NCBI RefSeq assembly: GCF_014805685.1
Contig: NC_060906.1
Location: 11,658,846-11,722,845 of the forward strand
Reading direction: 5' to 3'
DNA from: Silurus meridionalis
Lineage: Eukaryota; Chordata; Actinopteri; Siluriformes; Siluridae
Length of the DNA stretch: 64,000 nucleotides
Shown here: positions 38,858 through 50,235 of the stretch, piece by piece
Layout: the number at the start of each line of letters is the position of its first letter
How positions within the stretch are numbered: position 1 is the stretch's first letter
Translations under genes and position numbers: made by a program
The notes under the pieces: generated by a model
Database searches by the model: none
The model's input: only the letters and a program-made list of their open reading frames with translations
What the model was told of the DNA's origin: nothing

Positions 38858-40697
38858 ATCATTATTAAAGTCTTCACTTTGTGACCATGATGGATTCCTC
38901 ATGGATGGTCAAATTGTCATGTTTGCCTTTGATTTATTTTTAATAAATTAATTAATCTATTTATTAACATTCTCACAATGTCATATGACTGAGGAATTTC
39001 AACCTTTGACTTATTACTATTCTACACAGCATGTTATATAACCTGGCCTATTGCTTGTGTTGGTGTGTAACCGTGTGGGTACTGTGGCTGCAGTGTAACA
39101 AATGTCATAGTATTTTAAATTCATAATTTGTGATCTGTTGAACTTTCCAAACCTTTTGTAATTCAGAGCAGGATCTTCGGCTGTATGCTCTTCCAAGCAT
39201 CGATGAAGCCGGACAATAGAGAGTGATCAAAGCCTGATGCTTGAAACCAAAATATGTTTATGACTATGAGAAGGACTTATAGAACCCAATACTAAATGTA
39301 GGCTATATCACCAATAGAGATATTCTCATTTTTATTTTCTGCAACTGTATTACCACATTCCATAGCAGTGACCAACACAAGTTCATTCACATTAGTGACT
39401 CACAGACATCTATCATAACAAATCTATCAATCACACTATTCTCATGACGGTGATTTTCAGAAACGACAATAGTGAATAGAATCTTATAGAGTACTTTCAC
39501 TGTTTGTGCTTCTGTACAAGATCAGGACATGACCATTCTTCACAAGCACAGACTACACTTAAGGCTTTTCCCCTTAAATACATCAAATTAAAATGGCAAC
39601 ACTGAAATGTTTACCAAAGTATCCATATTATTCAGCACTCTTGGTGGAAATCAATATTTTATAGAATAAACAATCAAATATTTCACTGCAATATGACACT
39701 GTTTGTTAATTTAACTCAAAAGCTTTAATGAAAACATAGCTGCCTATGGGAAATTTTATTTTTTTGTATATTGAGATTTAATGCGATAAATGCTTATTGG
39801 ATAACAGGTGTTAAAACACATAATTGAGAGGTATGCCTGGACCCGCTGTCTTCACTGGGAATGGATACAGTGCACGAAAAATAAATTGAACATAATTAAA
39901 ACAATAGCTCTTTGTCATTTCTTTTTCATTTATAAGACTTCTCAAGGGAGTGGAATTTCAAAGCCAACTGCAAATCAGTAAACTGTACATGACTGACATC
40001 TCAATCTACCAGAATGGCTTGGGGTCCCCAATAACAGTATAATCAAAAGAATAAAGTTCTCTTTGTTTATTTGCATTCATTTCTGATATTTGTTGTTTAT
40101 AAATCAAGCTAGCTAACTTCCCTGTCCTGCTTCAGTTAGCAGCTAGAAAATACTTTTGATGCTCATACTTATGAAGTGACTGGAAATGTAATAAATAAAG
40201 GGAAAATAGATCAATAGGCAGATTTTAATTAGAAAAATCAGGGAGGAGTATTGCTATAGAAAAAATGATTCTGGATTATGGATTGATTATATAGAGCCTC
40301 CACCAAGTCCCTGTGAATGCACTGTTACTATGGCCATATTTTAATGTGTAATATATCACGTGTGTATATACTAATACTTGTATAAAATGGGGTGGAGTTT
40401 GAGTCAAACTAATCTTGTCTCATTTCATGACCTAGATTTAGTATGTCATGGCCTCATTAAATTGTGCACAGGAGTATGCTGTCAGAGCATGATATAAAAA
40501 TTAAAATGTGAAATAATAGGATGTGCTGGATCAAGTGATATTTTATAACCTTTTGAATAATGAGGCTGGAAGCCATCTTGTTAAATTAAACAAGGTTTTT
40601 TAGTGAATCATGTGATTAGTATTACTAGGACCAATATATTAGCAATATACTAGACTATATTGATATATTTAAGTGCTAACTATCTTTTTGAAAATAT
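38855..40697. other. Intergenic stretch without a recognised gene
   Basis: AT-rich DNA, no supported feature. Confidence 0.6.
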
Positions 40698-40980
40698 ACA
40701 GGGGATACAAAAGGTCCACATACCTGAAAAATAGCAGGTTTGTATGATGTAAATAAGTGAAACCAGGCTCATGCTTTGTTATAATACAGCACTGAGCCAT
40801 GTGGGTATGAGACTAGCAATTTGATTTGCCAAATCATGTTTGGCACATACTGTCAGCACATCTTGATTTGACAATTTTATTCCACTCTTTCCTCCCCACC
40901 CTGCTCCAAAACAATGTTCCAGATCTATCAAACCTATGAGGGGAGCTCTTGTGCACAACCTTCTCCAAGTCCACTGTTTC
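40698..40980 (-). mobile_element. Tc1-like element fragment
   Basis: The tip GGGATACAAAAGGTCCACAT is followed by GCAGGTTTGTATGATGTAAA. Further in are a degraded TACAGCACTGAGCCATGTGG, ATCTTGATTTGACAATTTTA, CCAGATCTATCAAACCTATG and GAGCTCTTGTGCACAACCTT. In this orientation these match the 3' end of a fish Tc1 transposase gene read backwards. Only one end remains; the other is cut off near the LINE at 41.1 kb. Confidence 0.55.
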
Positions 40981-41141
40981 TAACAGTCAGTTCAGACTTT
41001 TTCCATCACTAGAGTGAGGCAGAGAGCAACCAAACCATTGCAAGATCTTCTTCTGCCATTAGTGGGAGCCAGAGAGCACTGTTGTAATTGTATCAAGGAC
41101 TTAGTGTATTGAAGCAACAATGCTAAATGATCTTCCCTTCT

Positions 41142-42528
41142 AGGCTGGTAAACGTTTGCATTTGATTATGATGAAGACCCTGGAGAGACTCATCCTTCAA
41201 CAGCTTTGGACCATGATCAGGCCACGTACAGATCCACTACAGTTTGCATACCAACAGAGACTGGGAGTTGAAGATTCCATAATCTACCTGCTAAACCAGA
41301 TGTACTTAAACTTGAATAAACCGCAAGTACTGTGAGGGTCATGTTCTTTGACTTCTCCAGTTCTTTTGACACCATAAAGCAAGCCCTTCTGGGTCAGAAG
41401 CTGACAGCAAGCAGGTTAATTCCCTGCTTGTGTATTGGATATTAGACTGCCTGACTGGAAGACCTCAGTATGTGTGTTTATAACACTGTGTGTCAGAAAA
41501 GGTGATCAGCAATACCGGGGCCCCACAAGGGACAGTGCTATCTCCCTTCCTCTTCAATGTCTACACCACAGACATCAACTACCAGACGGTGTCTTGCCAT
41601 CTTCAGAAGTTCTCAGATGATGCTGCAGTAGTGGGATGTATCAGTGACAGTGATGAAAAGGAGTACATCACAGTATTGGAGAATTTTGTCACAGTGGTGT
41701 GATGACAATTTTTCTGCAGCTAAATTTGGCCAAGACAAAGGAGCTGGTTGTAGACCTGTGAAAGAAGGTGGCACCTGTGACTCCTGTCTTCATTCGAGGT
41801 GTTGGTGTGGAGATGGTGGAGGATTACAAATACCTGGGGGTTTACGTAGACAATAAACTGGACCAAAAAAACCTGAGGTACTCTACTGGAAGGACCAGAG
41901 CCGCTTCTATTTTTTGAGAAAGTTTAGGCACTTCAACATCTGCAGGACAATGCTGAGGATGTTTTTTGAGACTGTTGTGGCCAGTGCTCTCCTGTATGCT
42001 GAGGCATGCTGGGGAAGCAGGCAAAAACAAACTGATCCGCAAAGCTAGTGATGTTGTTTGAGAGAAGCTGGACTCTCTAACGATAGTGTCTAAAAGGAGG
42101 CTGCTATTCAAAGTACATTCCATCTGAGATAACTCCTCCCAAATACTACATAAAACACTGGTCAGTCTGAGGAGTATGTTCAGTGACAGACTCATACAAC
42201 CATGACGCACCACAGAACAACACAGGAGATCATTTCTGTCTATGGCCATCAAACTATATAACTCCTCCCTCTGAGTGTTAAACAGCTGCTCCACAATGTA
42301 GATTTTATGCGGTATAGATATATTTGTTATATGTATAGATTTACATGTCACACATATTGTTTATACATCGTGCAATTCTATGCAATAATCTTGATGCAAT
42401 AATAATAAGTTACAATTGTGCAATACCTTTTAATAACTATTATTGTTATCTGACTTTTTCTGCCATTTTTTTTTTCACTGCTGCTACAAATTCCATTTCA
42501 TGCTGCTACACATTCAATTTTATTAATA
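41142..42528 (+). mobile_element. L2-type (Maui-like) LINE, 5'-truncated, left part
   Basis: Broken reverse-transcriptase coding sequence reads in three alternating frames. MMKTLERLILQQLW and RTDPLQFAYQQRLGVED come first. They are followed by VMFFDFSSSFDTI-like sequence at 41338-41377 and ISNTGAPQGTVLSPFLFNVY, then CHLQKFSDDAAVVGC with the catalytic SDD. VEDYKYLGV-like sequence lies at about 41818-41845 and the C-terminal AIKLYNSSL at about 42245-42270. The 3' UTR continues to 42528, where a Tc1 element interrupts it, and resumes at 47201. Frameshifts and stops make it inactive. Confidence 0.8.
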
Positions 42529-43947
42529 CAGTGAGGAAAATAAGTATTTGAACACCCTGCTATTTTGCAAGTTCTCCCACTTAGAAATCATGGAGGGGTC
42601 TGAAATTGTCATCGTAGGTGCATGTCCACTGTGAGAGACATAATATTAAAAAATAAAAATCCAGAAATTACAATATATGATTTTTAAACTATTTATTTGT
42701 ATGATACAGCTGCAAATAAGTGTTTGAACACCTGTCTATCCGCTAGAATTCTGACCCTCAAAGACCTGTTAGTCTGCCTTTAAAATGTCCACCTCCACTA
42801 CATTTATTATCCTAAATTAGATGCACCTGTTTGAGGTCGTTAGCTGCATAAAGACACCTGTCCACCCCATACAATCAGTAAGAATCCAACTACTAACATG
42901 GCCAAGACCAAAGAGCTGTCCAAAGACACTAGAGACAAAATTGTACACCTCTACAAGGCTGGAAAGGGCTACGGGGAAATTGCCAAGCAGCTTGGTGAAA
43001 AAAGGTCCACTGTTGGAGCAATCATTAGAAAATGGAAGAAGCTAAACATGACTGTCAATCTCCCTCGGACTGGGGCTCCATGCAAGATCTCACCTCGTGG
43101 GGTCTCAATGATCCTAAGGAAGGTGAGAAATCAGCCCAGAACTACACGGGAGGAGCTGGTAAATGACCTGAAAAGAGCTGGGACCACCGTTTCCAAGGTT
43201 ACTGTTGGTAATACACTAAGACGTCATGGTTTGAAATCATGCATGGCATGGAATGTTCCCCAGCACATGTCCAGGCATGTCTTAAGTTTGCCAATGACCA
43301 TTTGGATGATCCAGAGGAGTCATGGGAGAAAGTCATGTGGTCAGATGAGACCAAAATAGAACTTTTTGGTCATAATTCCACTAAACGTTTTTGGAGGAAG
43401 AAGAATGATGAGTACCATCCCAAGAACACCATCCCTATTGTGAAGCATGGGGGTGGTAACATCATGCTTTGGGGGTGTTTTTCTGCACATGGGATAGGGC
43501 GACTGCACTGTATTAACCCTCTGGAGTCTGAATTGCTGCCGGCGCCCAAACGTGCTTTTTTTTTTTTTTTTTCAGATGCCAGCAAAAAGAGCTTAAACTG
43601 CTCCGTCATATTTGATCAAAAATGTCAAAGTAATACATCATTTAAATCTGTATAGGGTCTACTTTCATTTGTGTATGCTCACTATATAAACAAAACGTTG
43701 TATTTTTTTTAAATGAATAAAATAGTCAGGGTGCGCCATCTGTCGCCTTTGTCTGCGTAAACTTTGTTTAGAAACACGTCATCAAAAAGCGCTGAAACTC
43801 GGCCAATAGCTGACACACGGAAATAAAAAATATATCTTTAGACAGCTTAAAGTGTGTAGTTTTAGAATAAGTCGGTGAAATAAAAAACATATGTTCCCAA
43901 TGAAAATAAATCATATAAAACCAAGTAGAGGCACAGATTTTCCACCG

Positions 43948-43972
43948 CAGCTCATTATCTGATAATGAGCTG
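43948..43972. repeat. 25-nt palindrome near the left end of the piggyBac element
   Basis: CAGCTCATTATC-T-GATAATGAGCTG is a perfect palindrome around one central base. The half-site CAGCTCATTATG recurs twice, 20 bp apart, near 46089-46120 on the right side of the same element. Confidence 0.85.
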
Positions 43973-44044
43973 CGCGCGGACACGCCCCTAACACCCCCAC
44001 CCCACCCCGCTATTCACAGGTAAAACAGTTCACACGTTGAGTCA

Positions 44045-44069
44045 CACACACACACACACACACACACAC
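44045..44069 (+). repeat. (CA)n microsatellite
   Basis: Short CA run inside the piggyBac element, upstream of its first coding piece. Confidence 0.9.
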
Positions 44070-44092
44070 GCCCCGGACAGTGGCATAAAACA

Positions 44093-45858
44093 ATGCCAGA
44101 GAATTTACCTTTTCATCTGAAGAAGATTGCGATTCCGACGAGGAGCGTTTGCATTTTGAAGAGCGAGGACTTTCCAGCAAGTTGCTACGATGAGTAAGTT
44201 ATTTAGTCTTACATTCTGATCATATAAAACTCATATTGTTTGTAGACCTCTCTGCCTAGCTTTTGTCAGCATTGTCTTTTAATGTTACAACAAAAATCCG
44301 CCAATATCTGCTCATTTGTAACATTAACTGTTTGTATGCCCTAAATATTGTTGAGGTTATATAAAGTTATATTTTAGCCTCAGTTCAGTTTTGGTTAGTG
44401 TCACTGATCATCCTGAAAGGCTGTTATGTAGTGTTAGCTAGCAGAGATGTTCCCGAATGCTGAGGTGTAAATGCTATATGTACAATGCATGATAACAAAT
44501 ATATATTGTTCAAGTGTATTCATCAAAAATACTGAAAAATATATTGTTTTATTATTTTTAGGAATGTGGCTGCATCACCCCTGCCTTCACTGGAAACTCA
44601 CACCAGGCCACGCAGGTGTCGCTCCATTTTGAGTTCGACCGAGAATCATCCTAAGTACATATTTTATATTTTCTTAAATTATATTTAGTTTGAATCATTA
44701 TTGCATTGTATGTCATATGCAAACAACTTTATCAATGACAATATTATTTGCTCAGCTGTAAATGGTGATGGTGTAAATGTCTGAGATGCATTATGGTCTA
44801 TGGCCCATCAACAAACATTTATCTGTCCTATTGCCCATCAACAAATAGGCCTATAGGCTGTACAATGCATGCTAACAAATATATATTGTTCAAGTTTATT
44901 CATCATCCTAAAATATATTGTTTGATTATTTTCAGGAATGTGGCTGCATCACCCCTGCCTTCACTGAAACTCACACCAGGCCACGCAGGCGTCGCTCCAT
45001 TTTCAGTTTGACCGAGAATCATCCTGAGTAAGTACATATTTTATATTTTCTTAAATTATATTTAGTTTAAATCATTATTGCATTGTATGACATATGCAAA
45101 CAACTTTACCAATGACACAATTACTGATGTTCGTGTGTGTGTTTTATAAACAGATGTGATCAAGCACCTGCTCCAAAAAGGGCAAAGGCAGCACACACAG
45201 TCCACCATGTCATGGAAGGATCAGACAGATAACGACACAGTTCCACAGACTCTGCGATTCCTGCCCGCACGTGAACCTGGACCTCAACTGAGGTCTTCTG
45301 ACTCTCATTCTCTATTTAGTCTATTTAAAATGTTTTTCCCGGTCAACTTTGTGCCACAACACAAATGCTCAAGCTGCCAAGTCAATAGCCAGGTGACGCA
45401 AATACAAATGGAGAGATGTAACCGTAAGTGAGATCTATCACTACATTGGGCTCTTATTTAACATGGCAATGATAAAGTTGCCCTCCATCATAGACTACTG
45501 GCGACAGAGCAGTATTTTCACAGTTCCCTTTCCAGCAACAATTATGTCAAGGGACAGATACAGGACAATTTCGTGGAATGTACGCATGAGTCACCCAGAT
45601 GCAGACAAAGAAAATGACAGAAAGAGGGGCACATCTGAACATGACCGTCTGTTCAGAGTGAAACTGCTTATGGACACAATCCGTAAGACCTGCAAAGCAA
45701 TTTATCATCCTAGAAGACATTTAGCCGTGGATGAGAGGATGGTAGCATGCAAAGCTAACACTTGGAGGACACAGTACATGAAAGCCAAGCCAACTAAGTG
45801 GGGGTTCACGTTGTTTGTTCTTGCTGATTCCTCAAATGGATACACTATTATTATTTAA
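44093..45858 (+). pseudogene. piggyBac (PGBD-type) transposase, broken and C-terminally deleted
   Basis: Pieces in order: an acidic N-terminal stretch (FSSEEDCDSDEE) near 44110-44150; two copies of an Arg-rich short exon (ETHTRPRRRRS) near 44562 and 44935; SWKDQTDNDTVPQTLRFLPA with the N-terminal domain at 45210-45270; then 45430-45858 with LPSIIDYWRQSS, MSRDRYRTI, HDRLFRVKLLMD, HLAVDERMV and WGFTLFVLADSSNGYT. The Asp of AVDERM is the first catalytic Asp of the family. The reading frame ends at 45858, before the second and third catalytic Asp and the Cys-rich end, so the copy cannot make an active enzyme. GTAAGT after the first blocks and AG before the later ones suggest the gene originally had introns. 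Confidence 0.75.
44478..45130 (+). repeat. Tandem duplication of about 374 bp inside the piggyBac element
   Basis: The run from TGTACAATGCATG through GGAATGTGGCTGCATCACCC to CAATGACA occurs twice, with the GGAATGTGG words at 44561 and 44935. The copies differ by scattered substitutions, a lost G (GGAAACTC against GAAACTC) and small indels. The unit includes a complete candidate exon with its acceptor (TTTTTAG or TTTTCAG) and donor (GTAAGT preserved in copy 2, GTACAT in copy 1). Confidence 0.85.
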
Positions 45859-47200
45859 TGCATAGTATTGTAGCCCTACAGGCTAGGATTTGCAGAACCC
45901 TACTGTAATGTATTGTGTTTTTGTTGCACTCTCTATTTTTTATACATACTGTACTGTATTGTTTTATTGTTACACAATTCCCTTTTTTAATGCTGTCCTT
46001 GCTAATGTGTATTTTTAATAAACCACAAAGGAAACACATTCCTTGTTGTAGTACTGTACTTCTCACTCAGATCCTGGCTCAGTGATCCACAGCTCATTAT
46101 GTAATCGACAGCTCATTATGCGACCCATTGTCTACGAAGCTGTCAGTCACAGCATGTCGACGCCTCTTCGCATATGGCCTTTCAAAGTAGAAAGTGTTTT
46201 TTAAATTTTAAATCAAAGTATTGTTTAAGGTGAATGAGCAGGCAGGATGATTTTCACATGATTAAAAATAAAAAAACCTACATTAGAAGCTCTGTTCTCA
46301 AAAAGTCTTGGGGAAACATGTTTACTATCGGTTTTGTGGCCTTATTTCAGTGAGTTTTTTTTGCTTTTTCAAAAACCACGCATAAACCTTATTTTGTCAA
46401 AAATACAAACAAACACATATAAGTTGTTTACATATTATGGTAGCCCAGTTTGTGCTGAATACAGTGTAATAAGCCTTTTGTCAATAATATATTTTAAAAG
46501 CAACTAAAAAGAACCAAATGTAAGAGCATGTCCAAATCTCTCAAGGGGCCAAAAACACCCTCAGACTCCAGAAGGTTAAGGAGAGGATGACCGGGGCCAT
46601 GTATTGCGAGATTTTGGGGAACAACCTCCTTCCCACAGTTAGAGCATTGAAGATGGGTCGAGGCTGGGTCTTCCAACATGACAATGACCCGAAGCACACA
46701 GCCAGGATAACCAAGGAGTGGCTCTGTAAGAAGCATATCAAGGTTCTGGCGTGGCCTAGCCAGTCTCCAGACCTAAACCCAATAGAGAATCTTTGGAGGG
46801 AGCTCAAACTTCATGTTTCTCAGCGACAGGTCAGAAACCTGACTGATCTAGAGAAGATCTGTGTGGAGGAGTGGGCCAAAATCCCTCCTGCAGTGTGTGC
46901 AAACCTGGTGAAAAACTACAGGAAACGTTTGACCTCTGTAATTGCAAACAAAGGCTACTGTACCAAATATTAACATTGACTTTCTCAGGTGTTCAAATAC
47001 TTATTTGCAGCTGTATCATACAAATAAATAGTTAAAAAAAATCATACATTGGGATTTCTGGATTTTTTTTTTTTTTTTTTAGATTATGTCTCTCACAGTG
47101 GACACGCACCTACGATGACAATTTCAGACCCCTCCATGATTTCTAAGTGGGAGAACTTGCAAAATAGCAGGGTGTTCAAATACTTATTTTCCTCACTGTA

Positions 47201-47320
47201 TATACCTTAATATGTAGAATTTGTTTTTTTTTTTTTTTTTTTTACTTGAGCTTATCTTTTGCTATTAGCAACTGCAACCAAACTACATCCTTATGGGATC
47301 AATAAAGTATTCTTATTCTG
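47201..47320 (+). mobile_element. L2-type LINE, 3' end beyond the Tc1 insertion
   Basis: The sequence ends CCTTATGGGATCAATAAAGT then ATTCTTATTCTG, the usual 3' terminus of fish L2-type LINEs. It continues the 3' UTR broken at 42528. Confidence 0.7.
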
Positions 47321-48165
47321 TAGTTTTTACACCATCTAGATCTTCTAGAATCATACATTGGTCTCTAAAGTTCATGCCATATTTTACCACATGGCTTGGC
47401 AAAATTCTTCCATCAGCATGGATAATTTGTTTGTTTTTTTTATAATAATTGTTTTTTAAATAATGTCACAGACATTGAGAAAATACCTGCAATTTTTTAT
47501 ACCTACTTTATCTTCATGCATTTTTTTTTTTTTACAAAAAGCTCTCTTGCTTTTTCTAATACCTCGAATAACATTTGACATCTAGGTAAAAATGAAAGCT
47601 ATTTATTTATTTTTTAGTTAGACTTCAGTTGTCATCTATGAATAAAACACAGTGTTTGCAGGTTGTCTGAAAGCTTCTGTAATTGCAAGGTCTCCGCATA
47701 GTCTTTTATGTGGATAATTGGCTTCTGGTGGCCAGTCCCAATAGACAGAGATGAGCCAAACGGATGACCCAATGTTGCTAGGGCTAAAAGTTAATCATGA
47801 AAAGAATCAGTTGACTCCTTCCCTGACTGTATGGTTCAGTGAGGCTGTTCGGTTGACATTAAGCTTGACACGAGGCATGTGCCATGTGAGCCTTCTTAAT
47901 GGAGGACAGCCTTAATTATGGATACAGTCATGAATTTGAATTGACACACATCACTCAAATTACTTTCTACATTTGGTATGCTCTTACACCCAATTCATAC
48001 CTGGTTTAATATCTGTCTTGACTGAAGACAGAATGTCTCTTCTGTGACCAGTTGAATTTGGATTTCATACATCATTTACACATGAGAAAGCACCTTTTAT
48101 TGCATCACCCTTCTGCTATATTTATTTTTAAACAAATTTTTTTCCAGAAATCCTATTTTATTCAT

Positions 48166-48224
<59 letters not shown>

Positions 48225-48905
48225 TTTATTTTATTTTAATCTATATTTTAGGCTGCTTCAAATGTTCATCTCTAATGCACCTTAGAAACTACAAACAATA
48301 TCTGCTTTTGTCTCCTCTATTATACCATTGTCTAGATCTATTAACCTAGTGGCAGAAAGCTCAACCATGCAGTTTAATTTACATGCAGTTTCACAATGAT
48401 TGTACGCTTTTGATTATATTGTCTGACAATGGGTACAAGCATTATGTTGTTTCTGATGAATCAAAACCGATTTACACACTACAAATGTGGTGCCCACAGA
48501 CCATCATTGAATGTTGTCTTAGAGATGCATCTGACCCTGTTCACACCTCCACTTAGTGCTGACCACTTATGATTGGAAAACCAGTTGTGAACAGGACCTT
48601 AATTGCAAGCTCAGTAGTAAAGATGGGAAATGTTGATGTATAGACTGTTTAAGTGTTTGCTGAATGCTGATTCATGACTTAATGACAGGTAAAAAATTAA
48701 CCTTAAGTCAATATATAATATAAGTTAATATAAGTTATAAGTTAAAGCTGAAACAAGGATGGCTTGAATTTTGAGAAGACTTAAGCAGGGCAAAAATGCC
48801 TATTTTACATTAACAAGTAAGGGTTCATGCTATGATGACATGCAAGCTCAGCAAGAGCAATGATCTAAAGTTTGCTTGCCTGCTGACAAATCAGGCTGGT
48901 GCATC
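47321..48905. other. Intergenic stretch without a recognised gene
   Basis: AT-rich DNA with poly-T tracts (47225-47245, 47521-47533) and one microsatellite listed separately. No gene seen. Confidence 0.6.
48170..48225 (+). repeat. (CT)n-(ATCT)n microsatellite
   Basis: About 21 CT units then three ATCT units. Confidence 0.95.
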
Positions 48906-49159
48906 AGCTAAAGCAGTGTTTCTCAATTAGTTTCTGTTACGCCTCCCCTAGGAAGAAGTAAACATTTTGCGCCCCCCCCCAACTCTCTGCCGCGACTGTA
49001 AATAGTATCATTTGTCTATAAAATTGTTATAAGTACACCTCTGCATAACATTGTATCGTTATTAACATTAAAGAAAAGAAAAAAGAAAGAAATGTAGATC
49101 AACTTACAACAAAGAATAACTTTACTAACATTATTTTTTTAGTCTGTAACAGAAAAGAC

Positions 49160-50073
49160 TTAGTGCTGTAAGGCAAAACGTTTGTCTTTGTGTTTATCTA
49201 CCAGTTCTTTAAGATCGTTAGCAATGTCATTTAAACGCCTGGCGACAGTGTCATTGGACAGAGGGATAGTTTTTATTTTTGCAGCACTTGCGTCATCCAG
49301 CATGACAGAGATCATGTCTAATGCTGCAGGCAGTATCAGCTTCTCTGCTGTGGAGTGGGTTTTTTTGCACTGAGCAATTTGGTACGCCACCTTATATGAT
49401 GCTAACAGTGCTCGCTGGTTTACTGAAGCAGCATTCACAAAGCAGTTTTTGCTGAAAAAACTCAAGGGACTTATCAGCGTGATTGGGGTGTAATGTCTTT
49501 AAGTCAAGTCAAGTTTATTTGTATAGCGCTTTTTACAACAGACATTGTCTCAAAGCAGCTTTACAGAAATCAACAGTCAAGGTGAATGGTGTGCATTTAT
49601 CCCTGATGAGCAAGCCATGGCGACTGTGGCAAGGAAAAACTCCCTTAGATGTAATGAGGAAGAAACCTTGAGAGGAACCAGACTCAAAAGGGGAACCCAT
49701 CCTCATTTGGGTGACATCAAGAGTTTGATCATAAATCTTTCAACAATACAGAACACTAGAGAGTGAGAACTAACATGAGCACTGGAGTATAAGATTATAA
49801 GTAAATGTTCTTTCAACAGTCTTTGGTATAAATGTAGGAGCTACTTTAAGTGATGCCTTAATTTATTTGGCTTCATGCAGTCCGCTGCAAAACATTTTTA
49901 AGACACAGTAAACATACCAGTCTTTCCTCATCTCCCACCGTAGTCACAGTGAAGCCAAGCGCTACATACGCTTCGGCATATTTCCTCATCTTAGCTTTCG
50001 GAAAACTTACGTTTGTCTCATTATCTCTGTCTCTCTCCGCCTTTCTTTTCATCCCTGTTAAATATCTTTCCAT
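49160..50073 (-). pseudogene. hAT (ZBED-type) transposase, N-terminal part, interrupted
   Basis: It begins MERYLTGMKRKAERD at 50073. It continues KMRKYAEAYVALGFT, LVCLLCLKNVL (first Cys pair of the BED finger) and, after a one-base frame loss near 49881, MKPNKLRHHLK (His pair). The SINE-like insertion follows; then TLHPNHADKSLEFFSKNCF and SYKVAYQIAQCKKTHSTAEK, ILPAALDMISVML and IPLSNDTVARRLNDIANDL lead to a stop at 49160. The RNase H-like catalytic core and dimerisation domain are absent. Confidence 0.8.
49504..49843 (-). mobile_element. SINE-like retroposon inside the hAT element
   Basis: It is flanked by a perfect 7-bp repeat CTTTAAG (49497-49503 and 49844-49850). On the - strand it runs through GGGTTCCCCTTTTGAGTCTG, GTTCCTCTCAAGGTTTCTTC, GGGAGTTTTTCCTTGCCACA and GTAAAGCTGCTTTGAGACAA to GCGCTATACAAATAAACTTG, and ends in ACTTG units. 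That tail and the target duplication mark LINE-driven insertion. The sequence is a very common fish repeat. Removal with one CTTTAAG restores the hAT frame. Confidence 0.85.
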
Positions 50074-50235
50074 GGTGTCTCTTAAGGGTTTGTTATCTGC
50101 ATACCTCCTGCTCTGTCCTGTATGCTCTTGTTTGGTGCAAAAAACACTAGTCCCTGCAGCAAAAAAAAAGTATGTTGCCAGGGGTCACACGCACCCGGGG
50201 GCGCGCCACACTATTTGAGAAGGACTGAGTTAAAG

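Larger units (their letters stand above)
43517..46575 (+). mobile_element. piggyBac-type element inserted in the Tc1 transposase gene
   Basis: The element is flanked by TTAA at 43513-43516 and 46576-46579, the specific piggyBac target. Its ends are inverted repeats: CCCTCTGGAGTCTGA on the left and CCTTCTGGAGTCTGA as the reverse complement on the right. Removing it with one TTAA rejoins the Tc1 frame exactly (CTGTATTAAGGAGAGG). At 3.06 kb it is longer than many piggyBac elements but lacks the C-terminal half of the transposase. It also holds an internal tandem duplication and introns or spacer. Confidence 0.92.
42898..46973 (+). pseudogene. Tc1 transposase gene, frameshifted and interrupted
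   Basis: The first part (42898 on) reads [20 protein letters not shown] with the paired-like helix-turn-helix ([20 protein letters not shown]), GAPCKI linker and second DNA-binding half ([13 protein letters not shown]). The frame breaks near 43245. It continues from 43254 as [30 protein letters not shown] and [20 protein letters not shown]. The piggyBac insertion separates this from the end, which reads [37 protein letters not shown] and ends NKGYCTKY with TAA at 46971-46973. The catalytic residues are present: Asp at 43344, Asp at 46680 and Glu at 46785, with 34 residues between the last two (DD34E). The break is consistent with a loss of about 10 bp compared with related fish elements (from memory). 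Confidence 0.9.
42529..47198 (+). mobile_element. Tc1 element with long IR/DR ends, host of a piggyBac insertion
   Basis: The element starts CAGTGAGGAAAATAAGTATT and ends with its exact reverse complement, flanked by TA at 42527-42528 and 47199-47200. The terminal inverted repeats are about 200 bp (42529-42733 and 46994-47198). Each holds an outer and an inner AAATAAGTnTTTGAACACC motif, the IR/DR layout of Sleeping Beauty-like fish Tc1 elements. The arms differ by only a few substitutions and a poly-A length change, so this copy is relatively young. Without the inner element it would be about 1.6 kb, the standard Tc1 length. Confidence 0.93.
48914..50227 (-). mobile_element. hAT element (ZBED/Charlie-type), internally deleted
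   Basis: The tips are CAGTGTTTCTCAA on the left and CAGTCCTTCTCAA as the reverse complement on the right. The 8-bp flanks are AGCTAAAG (48906-48913) and AGTTAAAG (50228-50235), a target duplication with one difference. On the - strand it codes for the start of a BED-zinc-finger hAT transposase and then ends without the catalytic domain. A separate SINE-like insertion lies at 49504-49843. Without that, the element is about 970 bp and non-autonomous. Confidence 0.85.
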
